From positions 1 through 32,674 of the forward strand of contig NZ_RFFJ01000049.1 of NCBI RefSeq assembly GCF_003696235.1: a DNA stretch of 32,674 nt, written 5' to 3'. The translations under genes and the position numbers were made by a program. Each line of letters opens with the position of its first letter. The stretch's first letter is position 1. The notes under the pieces are model-generated. The model was not told the DNA's origin. It saw only the letters and a program-made list of their open reading frames with translations, and searched no databases. This stretch comes from Streptomyces triticirhizae (GTDB lineage Bacteria; Actinomycetota; Actinomycetes; Streptomycetales; Streptomycetaceae). Shown here one piece after another: positions 1 to 8,790 of this stretch.

Positions 1-2
1 AC

Positions 3-1604
3 GACCGGCTGGGCGCCCTCGCGCACGCCGGCGCGCCCGCAGCGCTGCGCGCCGCCGTGGCCGCCGAGCTGCGCCGGCGCGTTCCCGAGCCCGCGCCCGT
101 CACCCCCGAGGCCGCCGAACGACCGAACGCCGCCCAACTCGTCCTGCGCCACCCCGAGCTGGCCCCCGAGGTCTTCGCCGCCGCCGTTCCCCTGCTGCCC
201 GGTCCCCCGGCCCAACTCGCCGAGGGCCAGGAGCTGAACGCCTGGGTGGCGGCGCACGGCGCGGCGCTCACCACCTGGCGCGCGCTCTGGCGCGAGGTGC
301 TCACCACCCACCCCGGCCGGATCGCCGAACTCTGGGAGCTGCTGGCCGACGGACAGGCCAGGGCCGTGGTCAGCGAACTCCTTTTGGGCACCCTTCCACA
401 CGCCGTTCCCGCCGCGCTGCTGGTCCACCTCGCCGAGGCCGACCTGGCCCGCTTCGCCGGCGCCGCCCTCACCAGCCGGATCTGCCGGCTGCGCGTCGAG
501 GGCCACACACCCGAGGAGACCGCCGCGCTGGTCGCCGAGGAACTGGCCGCGCTCCCCGAGCCGGACCGCCGCCTTCCGCTGGCCTACCTGGGCACCTTCG
601 GCGCCACCCCGGAACGCGGCCTCGCCACCGCGACCGACTGGATCGCCCGCGCCCTCGCCGAACGCTGGCGCCCCCTGCTGACCCCGGACCCCGCCGACCC
701 ACACGCGCCGCCTCGGGCCGCCGAAGGCCGACCCGCCCCCGTCTGGCGCACCCCGCCCGAGACCAGGGCCGCCCTTCGCGACCGGTTCGCCCGGGCCGCC
801 CTCACCGCGCTCGAACTCTGGCGTCCCCGCCCCGGCTTCCCCGTCACCCAGCCCCAACAGCTGCTCTGGCTGGCCGAGTTGGCCACCCTGCTGCCCGCAT
901 ACCGCCGCGAGCTGTGGACCCGCGCCGCCGAACTCCTCGCCGACGCCGAGCGCGGCCACGCCCACCGGCGCCGCCGCAGGGGCGCCTACCCGGCCGCCGA
1001 GGACCCCGCGTTCGACCGTGCCCTGACCGCCGTCCGCAGGGCGCTCGGCCTCGGTTGGCGCGGCATCCCCGCCAACCCGCCGCTGGTCGAGCTGAGTTGC
1101 CAGCCGCCCGAGACCCTGGAGCGCATGGCCGGCCCCGGCGCCCGCGACGCCACCCTCGAACGCCTGCTGCTGGCCCACGCCGTGCGCGGCTACCCCTCGG
1201 GACCCGACGTCGAGACGCTGCTGGCCCGGCACACCGCGCCCACCGCCGCGTTGCTCCGCCTGACCACCCGACTCCCCGACCTGCTCGGTGAGCACCCCGG
1301 CGCCGCCCGCGCCTGGACCGAGGCCGTGACCCGCAGCGCGCACCGCGACGCGCCCACCCTGCGCGCGCTCCCGGCGCATCTCGCGCTGGCCGCGCCCCCG
1401 CCGGCCGGCGACGACGGCCGCCCCACCGTGCTGAGCCTCGTCGTCGAGGCCCTCGCCCAACGCCCCGACTCCTGGCGCCACTTCTCCACCGCACCGCTGC
1501 GCGGCCACACCCTCGGCGAGGCCGTCGACCGGGCCATCGCCCGCGAAGACCCGAAGGAGAGTCCCCAGCCGCGGACGAGAGCCACCGACCTCCCCCCTTC
1601 CTGA
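3..1604 (+). CDS. Large hypothetical protein, 3' end only
   Basis: The reading frame is open from the first complete codon of the window, so the true start lies upstream; the GTG at 57 is only the first in-frame start candidate. About 533 residues are visible. They are rich in Ala, Leu, Arg and Pro and look mostly helical, with no catalytic motif, signal peptide or membrane segment that I recognise. A basic run (His-Arg repeats) lies near 960-980. The composition and the helical repeats resemble the C-terminal parts of large Streptomyces proteins such as the GTPase-associated protein 1 (GAP1) group, but that is a guess. The gene ends at TGA 1602-1604 and is followed by a strong hairpin shared with the convergent MMPL gene. 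No function is assigned. Confidence 0.75.
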   Translation, partial: DRLGALAHAGAPAALRAAVAAELRRRVPEPAPVTPEAAERPNAAQLVLRHPELAPEVFAAAVPLLPGPPAQLAEGQELNAWVAAHGAALTTWRALWREVLTTHPGRIAELWELLADGQARAVVSELLLGTLPHAVPAALLVHLAEADLARFAGAALTSRICRLRVEGHTPEETAALVAEELAALPEPDRRLPLAYLGTFGATPERGLATATDWIARALAERWRPLLTPDPADPHAPPRAAEGRPAPVWRTPPETRAALRDRFARAALTALELWRPRPGFPVTQPQQLLWLAELATLLPAYRRELWTRAAELLADAERGHAHRRRRRGAYPAAEDPAFDRALTAVRRALGLGWRGIPANPPLVELSCQPPETLERMAGPGARDATLERLLLAHAVRGYPSGPDVETLLARHTAPTAALLRLTTRLPDLLGEHPGAARAWTEAVTRSAHRDAPTLRALPAHLALAAPPPAGDDGRPTVLSLVVEALAQRPDSWRHFSTAPLRGHTLGEAVDRAIAREDPKESPQPRTRATDLPPS

Positions 1605-1632
1605 CGGTGTTCGTGCCGGGGGCGGAAAGCCA

Positions 1633-1667
1633 TCATGGCGCGCCCACGGGGGTCGGGCGCGCCATGA
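1633..1667. terminator. Bidirectional hairpin terminator
   Basis: A perfect 13-bp inverted repeat (TCATGGCGCGCCC at 1633-1645 and its complement at 1655-1667) surrounds a 9-nt loop. It lies between the stop codons of two convergent genes and has no U-tract, as is usual for high-GC actinobacterial terminators. Confidence 0.8.
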
Positions 1668-1693
1668 CGATCAGGGAATCGCGGTGCCGGGAA

Positions 1694-3973
1694 TCAGCCC
1701 GCGACGTCGGTCCGTTCGCGTTCGGGGAGTGGCCCAGGGGCCGCCGCCGGGGTGGACGGCGTGCCCTCCTCGCTGATGCCGAACCGCGCGTGAAGGCTCT
1801 TCAGCGGGCGCGGGGCCCACCAGTTGGCGCGGCCAAGCAGCCGCATGACCGCCGGCATCAGCAGACCACGGACCAGGAAGGCGTCCAGGAGCACCGCCAG
1901 GGCGAGCCCGAGGCCGAGCATCTTGAGGTTGACGACCTGGGAGGTGCCGATGGCGACGAGCACGATGGCCAGCACGCCGGCCGCGGCGGACACCACGCCG
2001 CCGCTGCGGCGCAGGCCGTGGACGATCGCCTCGGACGTGTCGCCGGTTCGGTCGTACTCCTCCTTGATCCGGGAGAGGACGAACACCTCGTAGTCCATGG
2101 TGAGGCCGAAGGCGACGCAGAACATCAGCACCGGCAGGGTCGCGGCGACGAATCCCGTGACCGTGAAGTCGCCGACCACGCCGGTGAGATGCCCCTCCTG
2201 GAAGACCCACACGACGGCGCCGAAGGTGGCGCCGAGGCTGAGGAAGTTCAGCACGATGGCCTTCAGCGGGACCACCAGGCTGCCGGTCATCAGGAACAGC
2301 AGGACGGTGGTGGCCAGCAGGATGATCGCCAGCGCGCCGGGCAGCCGGTCCGCGATGGAGTCCTGGGTGTCGACCAGTTCCGCCGCGCCACCCGCGACCA
2401 GCACGGGGAAGGGCGAGTCCAACTGCCGGATGTCGCGGACGAGCTGCTGGCTCTCGGGCGAGACGTCCTCCACGGAGGGGATCACGGACAGGTAGGTGGC
2501 CGAGCCGTCCTGGCTGACGAAGGCCGCGTTGGCCGGTCCCGGCTCCACCACGAGCCGGCCCTCCTGGTGCACGCCGGCGGCCGATTCGACGCGCGCCACG
2601 CCCTCAAGCTCCGAGACGCGGGCCGCGTAGCCGTCGATCTCGGACAGCTGTGCCTGCGCGTCCACACCGTCGCCCAGGACCTCCAGGGCCCCGGTGGGCC
2701 GGGCGTCGAACGTCTCCCGGATCACGTCGTGGACCTGCCGGGACTCCAGGGTGTCGGGCAGCTGCCGGTCGTCGATGTTGCCGAAGGACACGGAGAACAC
2801 GGGCAGCGCCATGACGACCAGCACGGCGATGCCGGCGCACACGAACCCGACCGGGCGTCTGATCACCGCCCGGCCAACCGCCGCCCAGCGCCGCCCCGGC
2901 GTCGCCGAGCCGTCCCGGCCGGCCGCGCGGCGGCCGCCGAAGAGCCGCGTGAGGTCGGCGGAGTTGATCCGGTGGCCCAACACCATCATCAGGGCGGGCA
3001 GCATGACGAGCGCGGCGGCCGCCGCGATCAGGACGACGGCTATGCCCGCGTACGCGAAGGAGCGCAGGTAGTACATCGGGAACGTCAGCAGTGCCGAGAG
3101 CGACACCGCGACGGTCAGCGCGGAGAAGGCGACCGTGCGACCCGCCGTGGCCATCGTGATCCGGATGGCCTCCTGGGTCGGCCGCCCGGCGTTCAGCTCC
3201 TCGCGGTAGCGGCGGACGATGAACAGGCCGTAGTCCACGGCGAGTCCGAGCCCGAGCGCGGTGGTGAGGTTCAGCGCGAAGATGGACACGTCCGTGAAGC
3301 CGGTCACGACCCGCAGCGCCGCGTTGGTGCCCATCACGGTGACCAGCGCGACGCAGATCGGCAGCAGGGCCGCGATCGCGCTGCGGAACACCAGCACCAG
3401 CACCAGCAGCGTCAGCGGAAGGGCGATGATCTCCGCGAGAAGAAGGTCATCCTGGCTCTGGGTCTCGACGTCGTAGCGGATCTGGGTGGCGCCGCCGAAC
3501 GCGACCTCGACCGGCCCGTGAACGCCCTGGTAGTCGGGGGTGATCCGCTCCAGGGTGTCACCGGCCTCGTCCTCGGTGCCGGCGATGCGCGCGACGATGA
3601 GCGCGTGCTGGCCATCGCCGCTGCGCAGTGCGGGGGACCCGGTCGCCCAGTAGGAGTTCACGCCGAGGACGTCGTCCTCCTGGGCGAGCTGGTCGGCCAG
3701 CCGCGTCCCCTCCGAGGCCACCGCCGGGTCGTCGACGTCCGCGCCGTCCCGCACCGTCACGAGGAGGGCGAGGTTGGGGCGGCCGTCGGTGAACTTCTGG
3801 TCCAGGAGTTCGGCGGCCTGGGTGGACTCGGCGTTCGGGTCGGTCGTGCCGCCGTTCTGTAGCCGCTCCGCGACGCCGCCGCCGAGGACCACGGATGCGG
3901 CGACGAACAGCAGGGCCAGAAGAAGGAACAGGCGGGGCCGGGTCGTGGTCGATCTGGCCAGCCACTGGAGCAT
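1694..3973 (-). CDS. MMPL/RND-family exporter
   Basis: This 759-residue membrane protein has the two-fold MMPL layout. An N-terminal TM helix (about 13-32) and a soluble loop are followed by a TM bundle (about 180-335). A second TM near 375-393, a second loop and a second bundle (about 545-720) complete it. Each half carries the Asp-Tyr pair that acts as the proton relay in MmpL3-type pumps: D247-Y248 (AVDYGLF) and D627-Y628 (TMDYEVF). The family exports lipids and hydrophobic metabolites using proton motive force. It starts at ATG 3973 behind an AAAGG ribosome site, 34 nt after the SDR-like gene, so it is probably last in the P450-MFS-AKR-SDR-MMPL run. The likely cargo is the lipid-like product of this cluster, which is inference. 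Family call is firm; substrate is unknown. Confidence 0.93.
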   Translation of the reverse strand: MLQWLARSTTTRPRLFLLLALLFVAASVVLGGGVAERLQNGGTTDPNAESTQAAELLDQKFTDGRPNLALLVTVRDGADVDDPAVASEGTRLADQLAQEDDVLGVNSYWATGSPALRSGDGQHALIVARIAGTEDEAGDTLERITPDYQGVHGPVEVAFGGATQIRYDVETQSQDDLLLAEIIALPLTLLVLVLVFRSAIAALLPICVALVTVMGTNAALRVVTGFTDVSIFALNLTTALGLGLAVDYGLFIVRRYREELNAGRPTQEAIRITMATAGRTVAFSALTVAVSLSALLTFPMYYLRSFAYAGIAVVLIAAAAALVMLPALMMVLGHRINSADLTRLFGGRRAAGRDGSATPGRRWAAVGRAVIRRPVGFVCAGIAVLVVMALPVFSVSFGNIDDRQLPDTLESRQVHDVIRETFDARPTGALEVLGDGVDAQAQLSEIDGYAARVSELEGVARVESAAGVHQEGRLVVEPGPANAAFVSQDGSATYLSVIPSVEDVSPESQQLVRDIRQLDSPFPVLVAGGAAELVDTQDSIADRLPGALAIILLATTVLLFLMTGSLVVPLKAIVLNFLSLGATFGAVVWVFQEGHLTGVVGDFTVTGFVAATLPVLMFCVAFGLTMDYEVFVLSRIKEEYDRTGDTSEAIVHGLRRSGGVVSAAAGVLAIVLVAIGTSQVVNLKMLGLGLALAVLLDAFLVRGLLMPAVMRLLGRANWWAPRPLKSLHARFGISEEGTPSTPAAAPGPLPERERTDVAG

Positions 3974-4007
3974 GGGAGGGCCTTTCGTGGGGCTCTTTCG
4001 CAGGTGT

Positions 4008-4892
4008 TCAGCGGGAGTTGAGCGCCGCTTCGGAGGGGAAACTCGACTTCTTCAGGCCGACCGAACTCATCAGGATGCTGTCCCGCAGTCGGTCGGGCAG
4101 CCGGCGCAGGATGGCCAGTGCGCGGGCGTCGGAGCCAACCCGGTAGCGGGTGGCGGGGCGGCGCGCGGTCACGGCCTTGACCACGGTGGCGGCCGCCTTG
4201 TCGGCGGGGGTGCGGCTCTGCTTGGCGGCGGCGGCGCGACCGTCCGCCAGGGCCTGGCGGTAGCAGGACTCGGCCTCGGGCCCGCCGCGCCAACCGGCTT
4301 CGGCGGCGGCCTGGTCGGCCTTGTCGAAGATCGCCGTCTCAAGGGCGCCGGGCTCCACCAGGCTGACCCGCACCCCCTGGTACCGCAGTTCCATGCGCAG
4401 GGCGTCGTTGAGCAGGGCGAGCGCCGCCTTCGAGGCGGCGACCGGGCCGAAGAACGGCACCGACACCCGCGCGGTGATCGCGCCGACGTTGACCACCCGG
4501 CCGCCGGCCAGCCGCAGCGCCGGCAACAGCGCCTGGGTGACGGCGATCTGGCCGACGACGTTGATCTCGAACTGACGGCGCAGTTCCTCCGGGCGGACCA
4601 GCTCGACGGGGCCCTGAACGATGACGCCGGCGTTGTTGACCAGGGCGTTCAGGCCGTGCTCCGCGATCAGCGGGCTGATCTCGGTCACCGCGCCTGACAC
4701 GGAGTCGGGGTCGGTGACGTCGAGCGTCACGGGGGTGACGCTGCCGCGCGGCAGGTCGCTCAGCGCCTGCTCGCTGCGCACGGCCGCGATGACGTGCCAC
4801 CGCGCGGCGACGAGCTGGTCGACGATGCGCCGGCCGAGCCCGCCCGAGGCTCCGGTGACCAGCGCGGTACGGGGTTGCGAGTTCGCACTCAT
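4008..4892 (-). CDS. SDR-fold protein lacking the catalytic Ser and Tyr
   Basis: At 294 residues this is a classical short-chain dehydrogenase by fold. The nucleotide-binding motif TGASGGLG occupies residues 13-20, NNAG lies at 86-89, and the structural Asn is N111. The active site is abnormal. Relatives read VNVGSI or VNVSS around the catalytic Ser, but here it is VNVGAIT (Ala138). The YxxxK motif that usually reads GPYAASK is GPVAASK, so Val151 (GTC) replaces Tyr while Lys155 is kept. Both changes are read directly from the DNA. The protein can probably still bind NAD(P)H but is unlikely to work as a normal SDR oxidoreductase. It may be degenerate, a binding or scaffold protein, or use altered chemistry. 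It lies between the AKR gene (63 nt upstream) and the MMPL gene (34 nt downstream), with a GGAG ribosome site before ATG 4892. Confidence 0.9.
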   Translation of the reverse strand: MSANSQPRTALVTGASGGLGRRIVDQLVAARWHVIAAVRSEQALSDLPRGSVTPVTLDVTDPDSVSGAVTEISPLIAEHGLNALVNNAGVIVQGPVELVRPEELRRQFEINVVGQIAVTQALLPALRLAGGRVVNVGAITARVSVPFFGPVAASKAALALLNDALRMELRYQGVRVSLVEPGALETAIFDKADQAAAEAGWRGGPEAESCYRQALADGRAAAAKQSRTPADKAAATVVKAVTARRPATRYRVGSDARALAILRRLPDRLRDSILMSSVGLKKSSFPSEAALNSR

Positions 4893-4955
4893 CAGTTCTC
4901 CTAGATACCTACTGCTCCGCCTGGTCGGCGGAGGCTCACGGCAACCTCGGCCCCC

Positions 4956-5939
4956 TCAGTCCTCCTCGACGAGGTGCGTCAGGCTGGGGGGAAAGCGGTC
5001 GCCGACGAACGCGCCGCGTGGCGCCGCCTCCTCGATCAGGGCGAGGTCGTCCGCGCTGAGGTCCACGTCCAGCGCACCGGCGTTCTCGTCGAGCATGTCC
5101 CGGTCCTGGCTGCCGGGGATCGGCACGACGCCCTGGGCGACCAGCCAGGCGAGACAGAGCTGCGCGGTGGTGCAGCCCTTGTCGCTCGCGATCGTGTTGA
5201 GGCGCGAGACGATCGCGCCGTTCCGCTCCAGGTTGTCGGGCGCGAACCGGGGCAGGAAGCGCCGAAGGTCGGTCTCGGCCAGGTCCTCGTCCCGCAGGAT
5301 CTGACCGGACAGCAGGCCGCGACTGAGCGGGCCCCAGGCCACGAACCCGATGCCCAACTCCCGGCAGAGCGGCAGGATTCGCTCCTCGACGAAGCGCGTG
5401 GCCAGCGAGTACTCCGTCTGTAGCACGCTGATGGGGTGCACGGCGTGGGCACGGCGAATGGTGCCGGGGCCCATCTCGGAGAGGCCGATGAACCGGGCCT
5501 TGCCCTGCGCCACGATCTCCGACAGGGCGCCCACGGACTCCTCGATCGGCACCTCCGGGTCAAGGCGGTGCAGGTAGTAGAGGTCGACGTGGTCGGTGTC
5601 GAGGCGCTTGAGGCTGGCGTCGATGGCGCGGTGGATGTGCTCGGGCGAGCCGTCGAGGGCCACGCCCGACTCGGTCCTGATCATGCCGCACTTGGTGGCG
5701 AGGGTGACCTTCTCACGCCACCCACCGCGCAGCGCGCTGCCCACGATCTCCTCGGACACACCGTCGCCGTACATGTCGGCCGTGTCGATGAAGTCCAGGC
5801 CATGGTCAATGGCGCGGTGAATGGTGGCGACGGACTCGGGATCGTTTCGCTCACCGTAGAACTCGGCCATTCCCATGCACCCAAGGCCCAGGGACGAGAC
5901 CTCCAGGCCATCCGCGAGCTGTGTGCGCTTCGTGCTCAC
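4956..5939 (-). CDS. Aldo/keto reductase
   Basis: This is a 327-residue TIM-barrel AKR that would reduce an aldehyde or ketone with NADPH. It opens with a typical LGLGCMGMAEFYG segment. The catalytic tetrad is visible: Asp and Tyr in DTADMYGDG, Lys in LATKCGM, and His in YYLHRLDP. The C-terminal nucleotide-binding region includes VPIPGSQ. I choose GTG 5939 as the start because GGAGGG lies just upstream and the following residues (STKRTQLADG) match the family's N-terminus. A TTG at 5954 would add five residues ahead of the ribosome site and is less likely. The gene sits between the MFS exporter and the SDR-like gene on the same strand. Three tandem 12-nt repeats lie directly upstream. The substrate is unknown; a keto or aldehyde intermediate of the local pathway is a reasonable inference. 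Confidence 0.93.
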   Translation of the reverse strand: MSTKRTQLADGLEVSSLGLGCMGMAEFYGERNDPESVATIHRAIDHGLDFIDTADMYGDGVSEEIVGSALRGGWREKVTLATKCGMIRTESGVALDGSPEHIHRAIDASLKRLDTDHVDLYYLHRLDPEVPIEESVGALSEIVAQGKARFIGLSEMGPGTIRRAHAVHPISVLQTEYSLATRFVEERILPLCRELGIGFVAWGPLSRGLLSGQILRDEDLAETDLRRFLPRFAPDNLERNGAIVSRLNTIASDKGCTTAQLCLAWLVAQGVVPIPGSQDRDMLDENAGALDVDLSADDLALIEEAAPRGAFVGDRFPPSLTHLVEED

Positions 5940-5951
5940 TGAACCCTCCAG

Positions 5952-5986
5952 CAACTAAAGGAACCACTAAGGGAACAACTAAGGAA
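5952..5986. repeat. Three tandem 12-nt repeats upstream of the AKR
   Basis: On the plus strand three units stand head to tail: CAACTAAAGGAA (5952-5963), CCACTAAGGGAA (5964-5975) and CAACTAAGGAA (5976-5986, one base shorter). They end about 12 nt before the AKR start codon and are flanked by a nearly pure purine tract to about 6012. The position suits an operator or a leader element, and the A-rich composition stands out against the local GC content. Confidence 0.75.
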
Positions 5987-6089
5987 AAGGAGAAGAAGAA
6001 GGAGAAAAGAGCGGTGGAGGCGCGACGGAACCCGGATGCCTCCAGCAGCGTATGAATGGCGTCGCTACCCAACAAGGGTGGGAAAACTA

Positions 6090-7304
6090 CTAGCGGTCAC
6101 GCCACCACCGAATTCCACAGACCAGGGCCGCGACGCCCGAAAGACCGCCGCCGAGCAGGCACACCGCCGACCAGCCCCAGGCCGCGTACGCCCCGGCGGA
6201 GGCCATGCCACCCACCGCGCCGCCCATGAAGTACGCCGTCATGTAGACCGAGGTGACGCGCCCCCGGATCTGGACCGGAAGCCGGTATATCTCGCCCTGG
6301 TTGCTGAGGTGGGCGCCCTGGGCCGTGAAGTCGACCAGGATCGCGGCCAACAGGAGCAGCCACAGCTGACTTCCGCCGCCCAGGGCCGGCAGGAAGGAGA
6401 GCGTGACGCCGGTCAGCATCAGGAAGGTGAGGCGCCCTCCGGGGGCGCGGTCGGCCTGCCGCCCCGCGATGCCGGCGGCGACGACGCCGCCCACCCCCAG
6501 GAGGCTGACCAGACCCACCGCGCCCGAGCCGTAGTGGTACGGGTCCCCGGCGAGGAGGAACGGCAGCGGCGTCCAGAACGCGGCGAACGCGGCGAAGCAC
6601 AGCGCACCGTACAGCGCGCGCTCGCGCAGCACCGCGTGCTCGCGCAGCAGTCCGGGCAGGGAGGCGATCAGGGCGCCGTAGCCGTGCGTCGCGGGTTCTG
6701 GCCGCTTGGCCTCGGGCCGCAGGCGCAGGGCCAGCAGCAGGGTCAGGATCAGCGAGGCGGCGGCGGCGCCGAGGTACACCGGGCGCCAGCCGACCAGTTC
6801 GCCCAGCACGCCGGACAGGAAACGCACGAGCAGCGAGCCGATCAGCAGGCCGCTCATCACGCTGGCCAGCACCCGGCCGCGAGCGTGCTCCGGCGCCCGG
6901 GAAGCCGCGTAGGGAACCATCACCATCACGACGACGGCGCCCGCGCCGACGCCGAAGGCCACCAGGTACAGCAGTGCCAGGGAGGGGGCCAGGGCGGCGG
7001 CCAGCAGGGCGGCCGCCTCCACCGCCATCAGCACCAGGATCAGGCGCCGTTGGTCGAGCATGTCGCCCAGCGGCACCACCAGGACGAGCCCCAGGGCGTA
7101 GGCCGCCTGGGAGAGCACCACCACCAGGCTGGTCGACGGCTGGCTGGCGTCGAAGTGGTCGGCGAGGACGTCGAGCAGCGGCAGCGCCAGGTACAGGTTG
7201 CCCACGGTCATCCCGCAGGCCACGGCCAGCAGCAGCACCGGCACCCGCCGGGGCGACGAGGCGCCCCGGCCGGTCGCCGTGGGGGGTGTGACGGCCCGTT
7301 CCAT
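6090..7304 (-). CDS. MFS efflux transporter
   Basis: This 404-residue protein has about twelve hydrophobic helices and no large soluble domain. The loop between helices 2 and 3 carries a motif A-like sequence (GDMLDQRRLIL). The pattern fits 12-TM drug:H+ antiporters of the AraJ/EmrD kind, which export small molecules. The start ATG 7304 follows a GGGAG ribosome site and lies 18 nt after the P450 stop, so the two genes are almost certainly co-transcribed. Pairing a P450 with an exporter suggests the pump secretes the oxidised product. A 150-nt gap then separates it from the AKR gene. The substrate cannot be read from the sequence. Confidence 0.92.
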   Translation of the reverse strand: MERAVTPPTATGRGASSPRRVPVLLLAVACGMTVGNLYLALPLLDVLADHFDASQPSTSLVVVLSQAAYALGLVLVVPLGDMLDQRRLILVLMAVEAAALLAAALAPSLALLYLVAFGVGAGAVVVMVMVPYAASRAPEHARGRVLASVMSGLLIGSLLVRFLSGVLGELVGWRPVYLGAAAASLILTLLLALRLRPEAKRPEPATHGYGALIASLPGLLREHAVLRERALYGALCFAAFAAFWTPLPFLLAGDPYHYGSGAVGLVSLLGVGGVVAAGIAGRQADRAPGGRLTFLMLTGVTLSFLPALGGGSQLWLLLLAAILVDFTAQGAHLSNQGEIYRLPVQIRGRVTSVYMTAYFMGGAVGGMASAGAYAAWGWSAVCLLGGGLSGVAALVCGIRWWRDR

Positions 7305-7322
7305 CGCGTGACTCCCTGGGTG

Positions 7323-8594
7323 TCAGTCGACGGCGATCGGCAGCGACTCCAGGCCGCGCAGCGTCAGTCGTGGCCGGAACCGGACCTCGTCGAAGTCGGC
7401 GTCGAGCCGCAGGCGAGGGAAGCGGGTCAGCAGGGTGGTGAACGCGACCTGCGCCTCGACTCGGGCCAGACCCGCGCCCAGGCAGTAGTGGATGCCGGAG
7501 CTGAAGGAGAGCACGCTGGCCTCCTGGCGTGTGACGTCGAAGACGTCGGGGTCGGTGTAGCGGCGCGCGTCACGGTGCGCGGAACCGACGAGACCGATGA
7601 CCGAGGCCCCGGCGGGGATGAGGGTGCCGCCGATCTCCAGGGCCTCGTCGACGACGCGGTTGACGAGCTGTGTGGGGCTGTCGAAGCGCAGCATCTCCTC
7701 GACCGCTCCCGGTATGAGTTCGGGCTCGGCCCGCAGCCGCGCCATCTGCTCGGGGTGGGACAGCAGCGCGAACAGGCCGTTGCCCAGCAGGTTGGTGGTG
7801 GTCTCGAAGCCGGCGCCGAAGAGCAGGTTGCACATGCCGATCAGCTCGCCCTGGGTGAGCCGGTCATCGCCGTCCTTGGCGGCGATCAGCGCGGACAGCA
7901 GGTCATCGCCCGGTTTGGCTCGCCGCTCGTTGACGAGATCGGTGAAGTAGGCGTCGGTGATCGCCGCGCCGGCGTCGCAGGCCGCGAGGTCCTCGGCGGT
8001 GAGGCCCAGTTCGTACACGTCCTGGAAGGCCCGCATCGGGTCCTGGAGGTGGGGCAGGTCGGCCTCCGGCAGGCCCAGCATGGTGCCGGTGGCCATGGCG
8101 GGCAGCGGGTAGGCGAACTCCTTCATGTAGTCCAGGGAGCCCGCCTCCTGGAGACGGTCCGCGAGGCTGCTGACCATGCCCTCGATCCGGGGGCGCATCC
8201 CCCGCACGGCCTTCGCCGTGAAGGCGTAGCTGGCGAGCTTGCGCAGTCGAGTGTGGTCCGGCGGGTTGATCCACAGCAGGATGTCGGGGAGACGGCGCAG
8301 CGCGGCGTGCTCCGGCCACTCCTCCTTCTTCAGCCAGGGAGCGAATACCCGGTACGGGTCTTTGAGGCCCTGCTGATGACGCATCAGAGTATCTACGTCG
8401 TCATATCGCGTGACGACCCAATGCCCCAGAGCGGTCTGGTGAACGGGGGTCAGCTCACGGACGCGCTCGTAGCGAGGATACGGATCGGTCAGCCCTTCCG
8501 GGGTAAGAAAGAGGTCTGCAAGGATGCTATCGACGGCATCCGCAGACACCAGATCATCACTTTGACCAGAAGGGATGTTACTCTGTGTATCCAT
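7323..8594 (-). CDS. Cytochrome P450 monooxygenase
   Basis: This 423-residue soluble bacterial class I P450 has all diagnostic elements. The I-helix oxygen-activation motif is AGFET (261-265). The K-helix ExxR is E300-R303. The heme-binding loop is FSSGIHYCLG with the thiolate ligand C371. An NPPDHTRLRK segment (about 110-119) matches the B'-C region of actinobacterial CYPs. It would need a separate ferredoxin and reductase; none is encoded here. It is first in the minus-strand run and divergent from the XRE/MmyB-like regulator. The first 30 or so codons are less GC-rich than the rest. P450s act in butenolide pathways elsewhere (for example SrrO in S. rochei and Cyp17 in avenolide synthesis), so a role on an AfsA-derived scaffold is plausible but inferred. 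Confidence 0.95.
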   Translation of the reverse strand: MDTQSNIPSGQSDDLVSADAVDSILADLFLTPEGLTDPYPRYERVRELTPVHQTALGHWVVTRYDDVDTLMRHQQGLKDPYRVFAPWLKKEEWPEHAALRRLPDILLWINPPDHTRLRKLASYAFTAKAVRGMRPRIEGMVSSLADRLQEAGSLDYMKEFAYPLPAMATGTMLGLPEADLPHLQDPMRAFQDVYELGLTAEDLAACDAGAAITDAYFTDLVNERRAKPGDDLLSALIAAKDGDDRLTQGELIGMCNLLFGAGFETTTNLLGNGLFALLSHPEQMARLRAEPELIPGAVEEMLRFDSPTQLVNRVVDEALEIGGTLIPAGASVIGLVGSAHRDARRYTDPDVFDVTRQEASVLSFSSGIHYCLGAGLARVEAQVAFTTLLTRFPRLRLDADFDEVRFRPRLTLRGLESLPIAVD

Positions 8595-8664
8595 GACGTC
8601 TCTCGTCTAGGTGGATGACGCGTGAGGACAGCGGACGGCCACTCGTCCCGTCGAATTCCCAGTG

Positions 8665-8677
8665 TTCGGTGACCGAA
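8665..8677. promoter_or_regulatory. Palindromic operator candidate
   Basis: TTCGGTGACCGAA is a perfect 6+1+6 palindrome in the 196-nt space between the divergent P450 and regulator genes. It lies about 71 nt upstream of the P450 start and 114 nt upstream of the regulator start, where a dimeric repressor or activator could act on both. Binding by the adjacent regulator is inferred. Confidence 0.45.
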
Positions 8678-8790
8678 GTTTCCCTGGAAGACCACTGAGA
8701 GCACTATTGGTCACAGCACCACCGATCCGGCCCGAGCGGCCACACAGACCACAAATGTGCCGTACAGACATAAGGGGGGGTATATACGGC

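Noticed and set aside
1607..3862. Long plus-strand open frame of 751 codons
   Set aside because: It is antisense to the MMPL exporter. Its protein is His/Gln/Asp/Arg-rich with no domain, the usual shadow of a high-GC gene.
5952..5986. Tandem repeats as a possible CRISPR array
   Set aside because: Units are 11-12 nt with no spacers, and no cas genes are nearby.
6036..8618. Plus-strand open frame of 860 codons
   Set aside because: It is antisense to the MFS and P450 genes, spans their boundary, and has the Gln/His/Gly-rich composition of a reverse-frame artefact.
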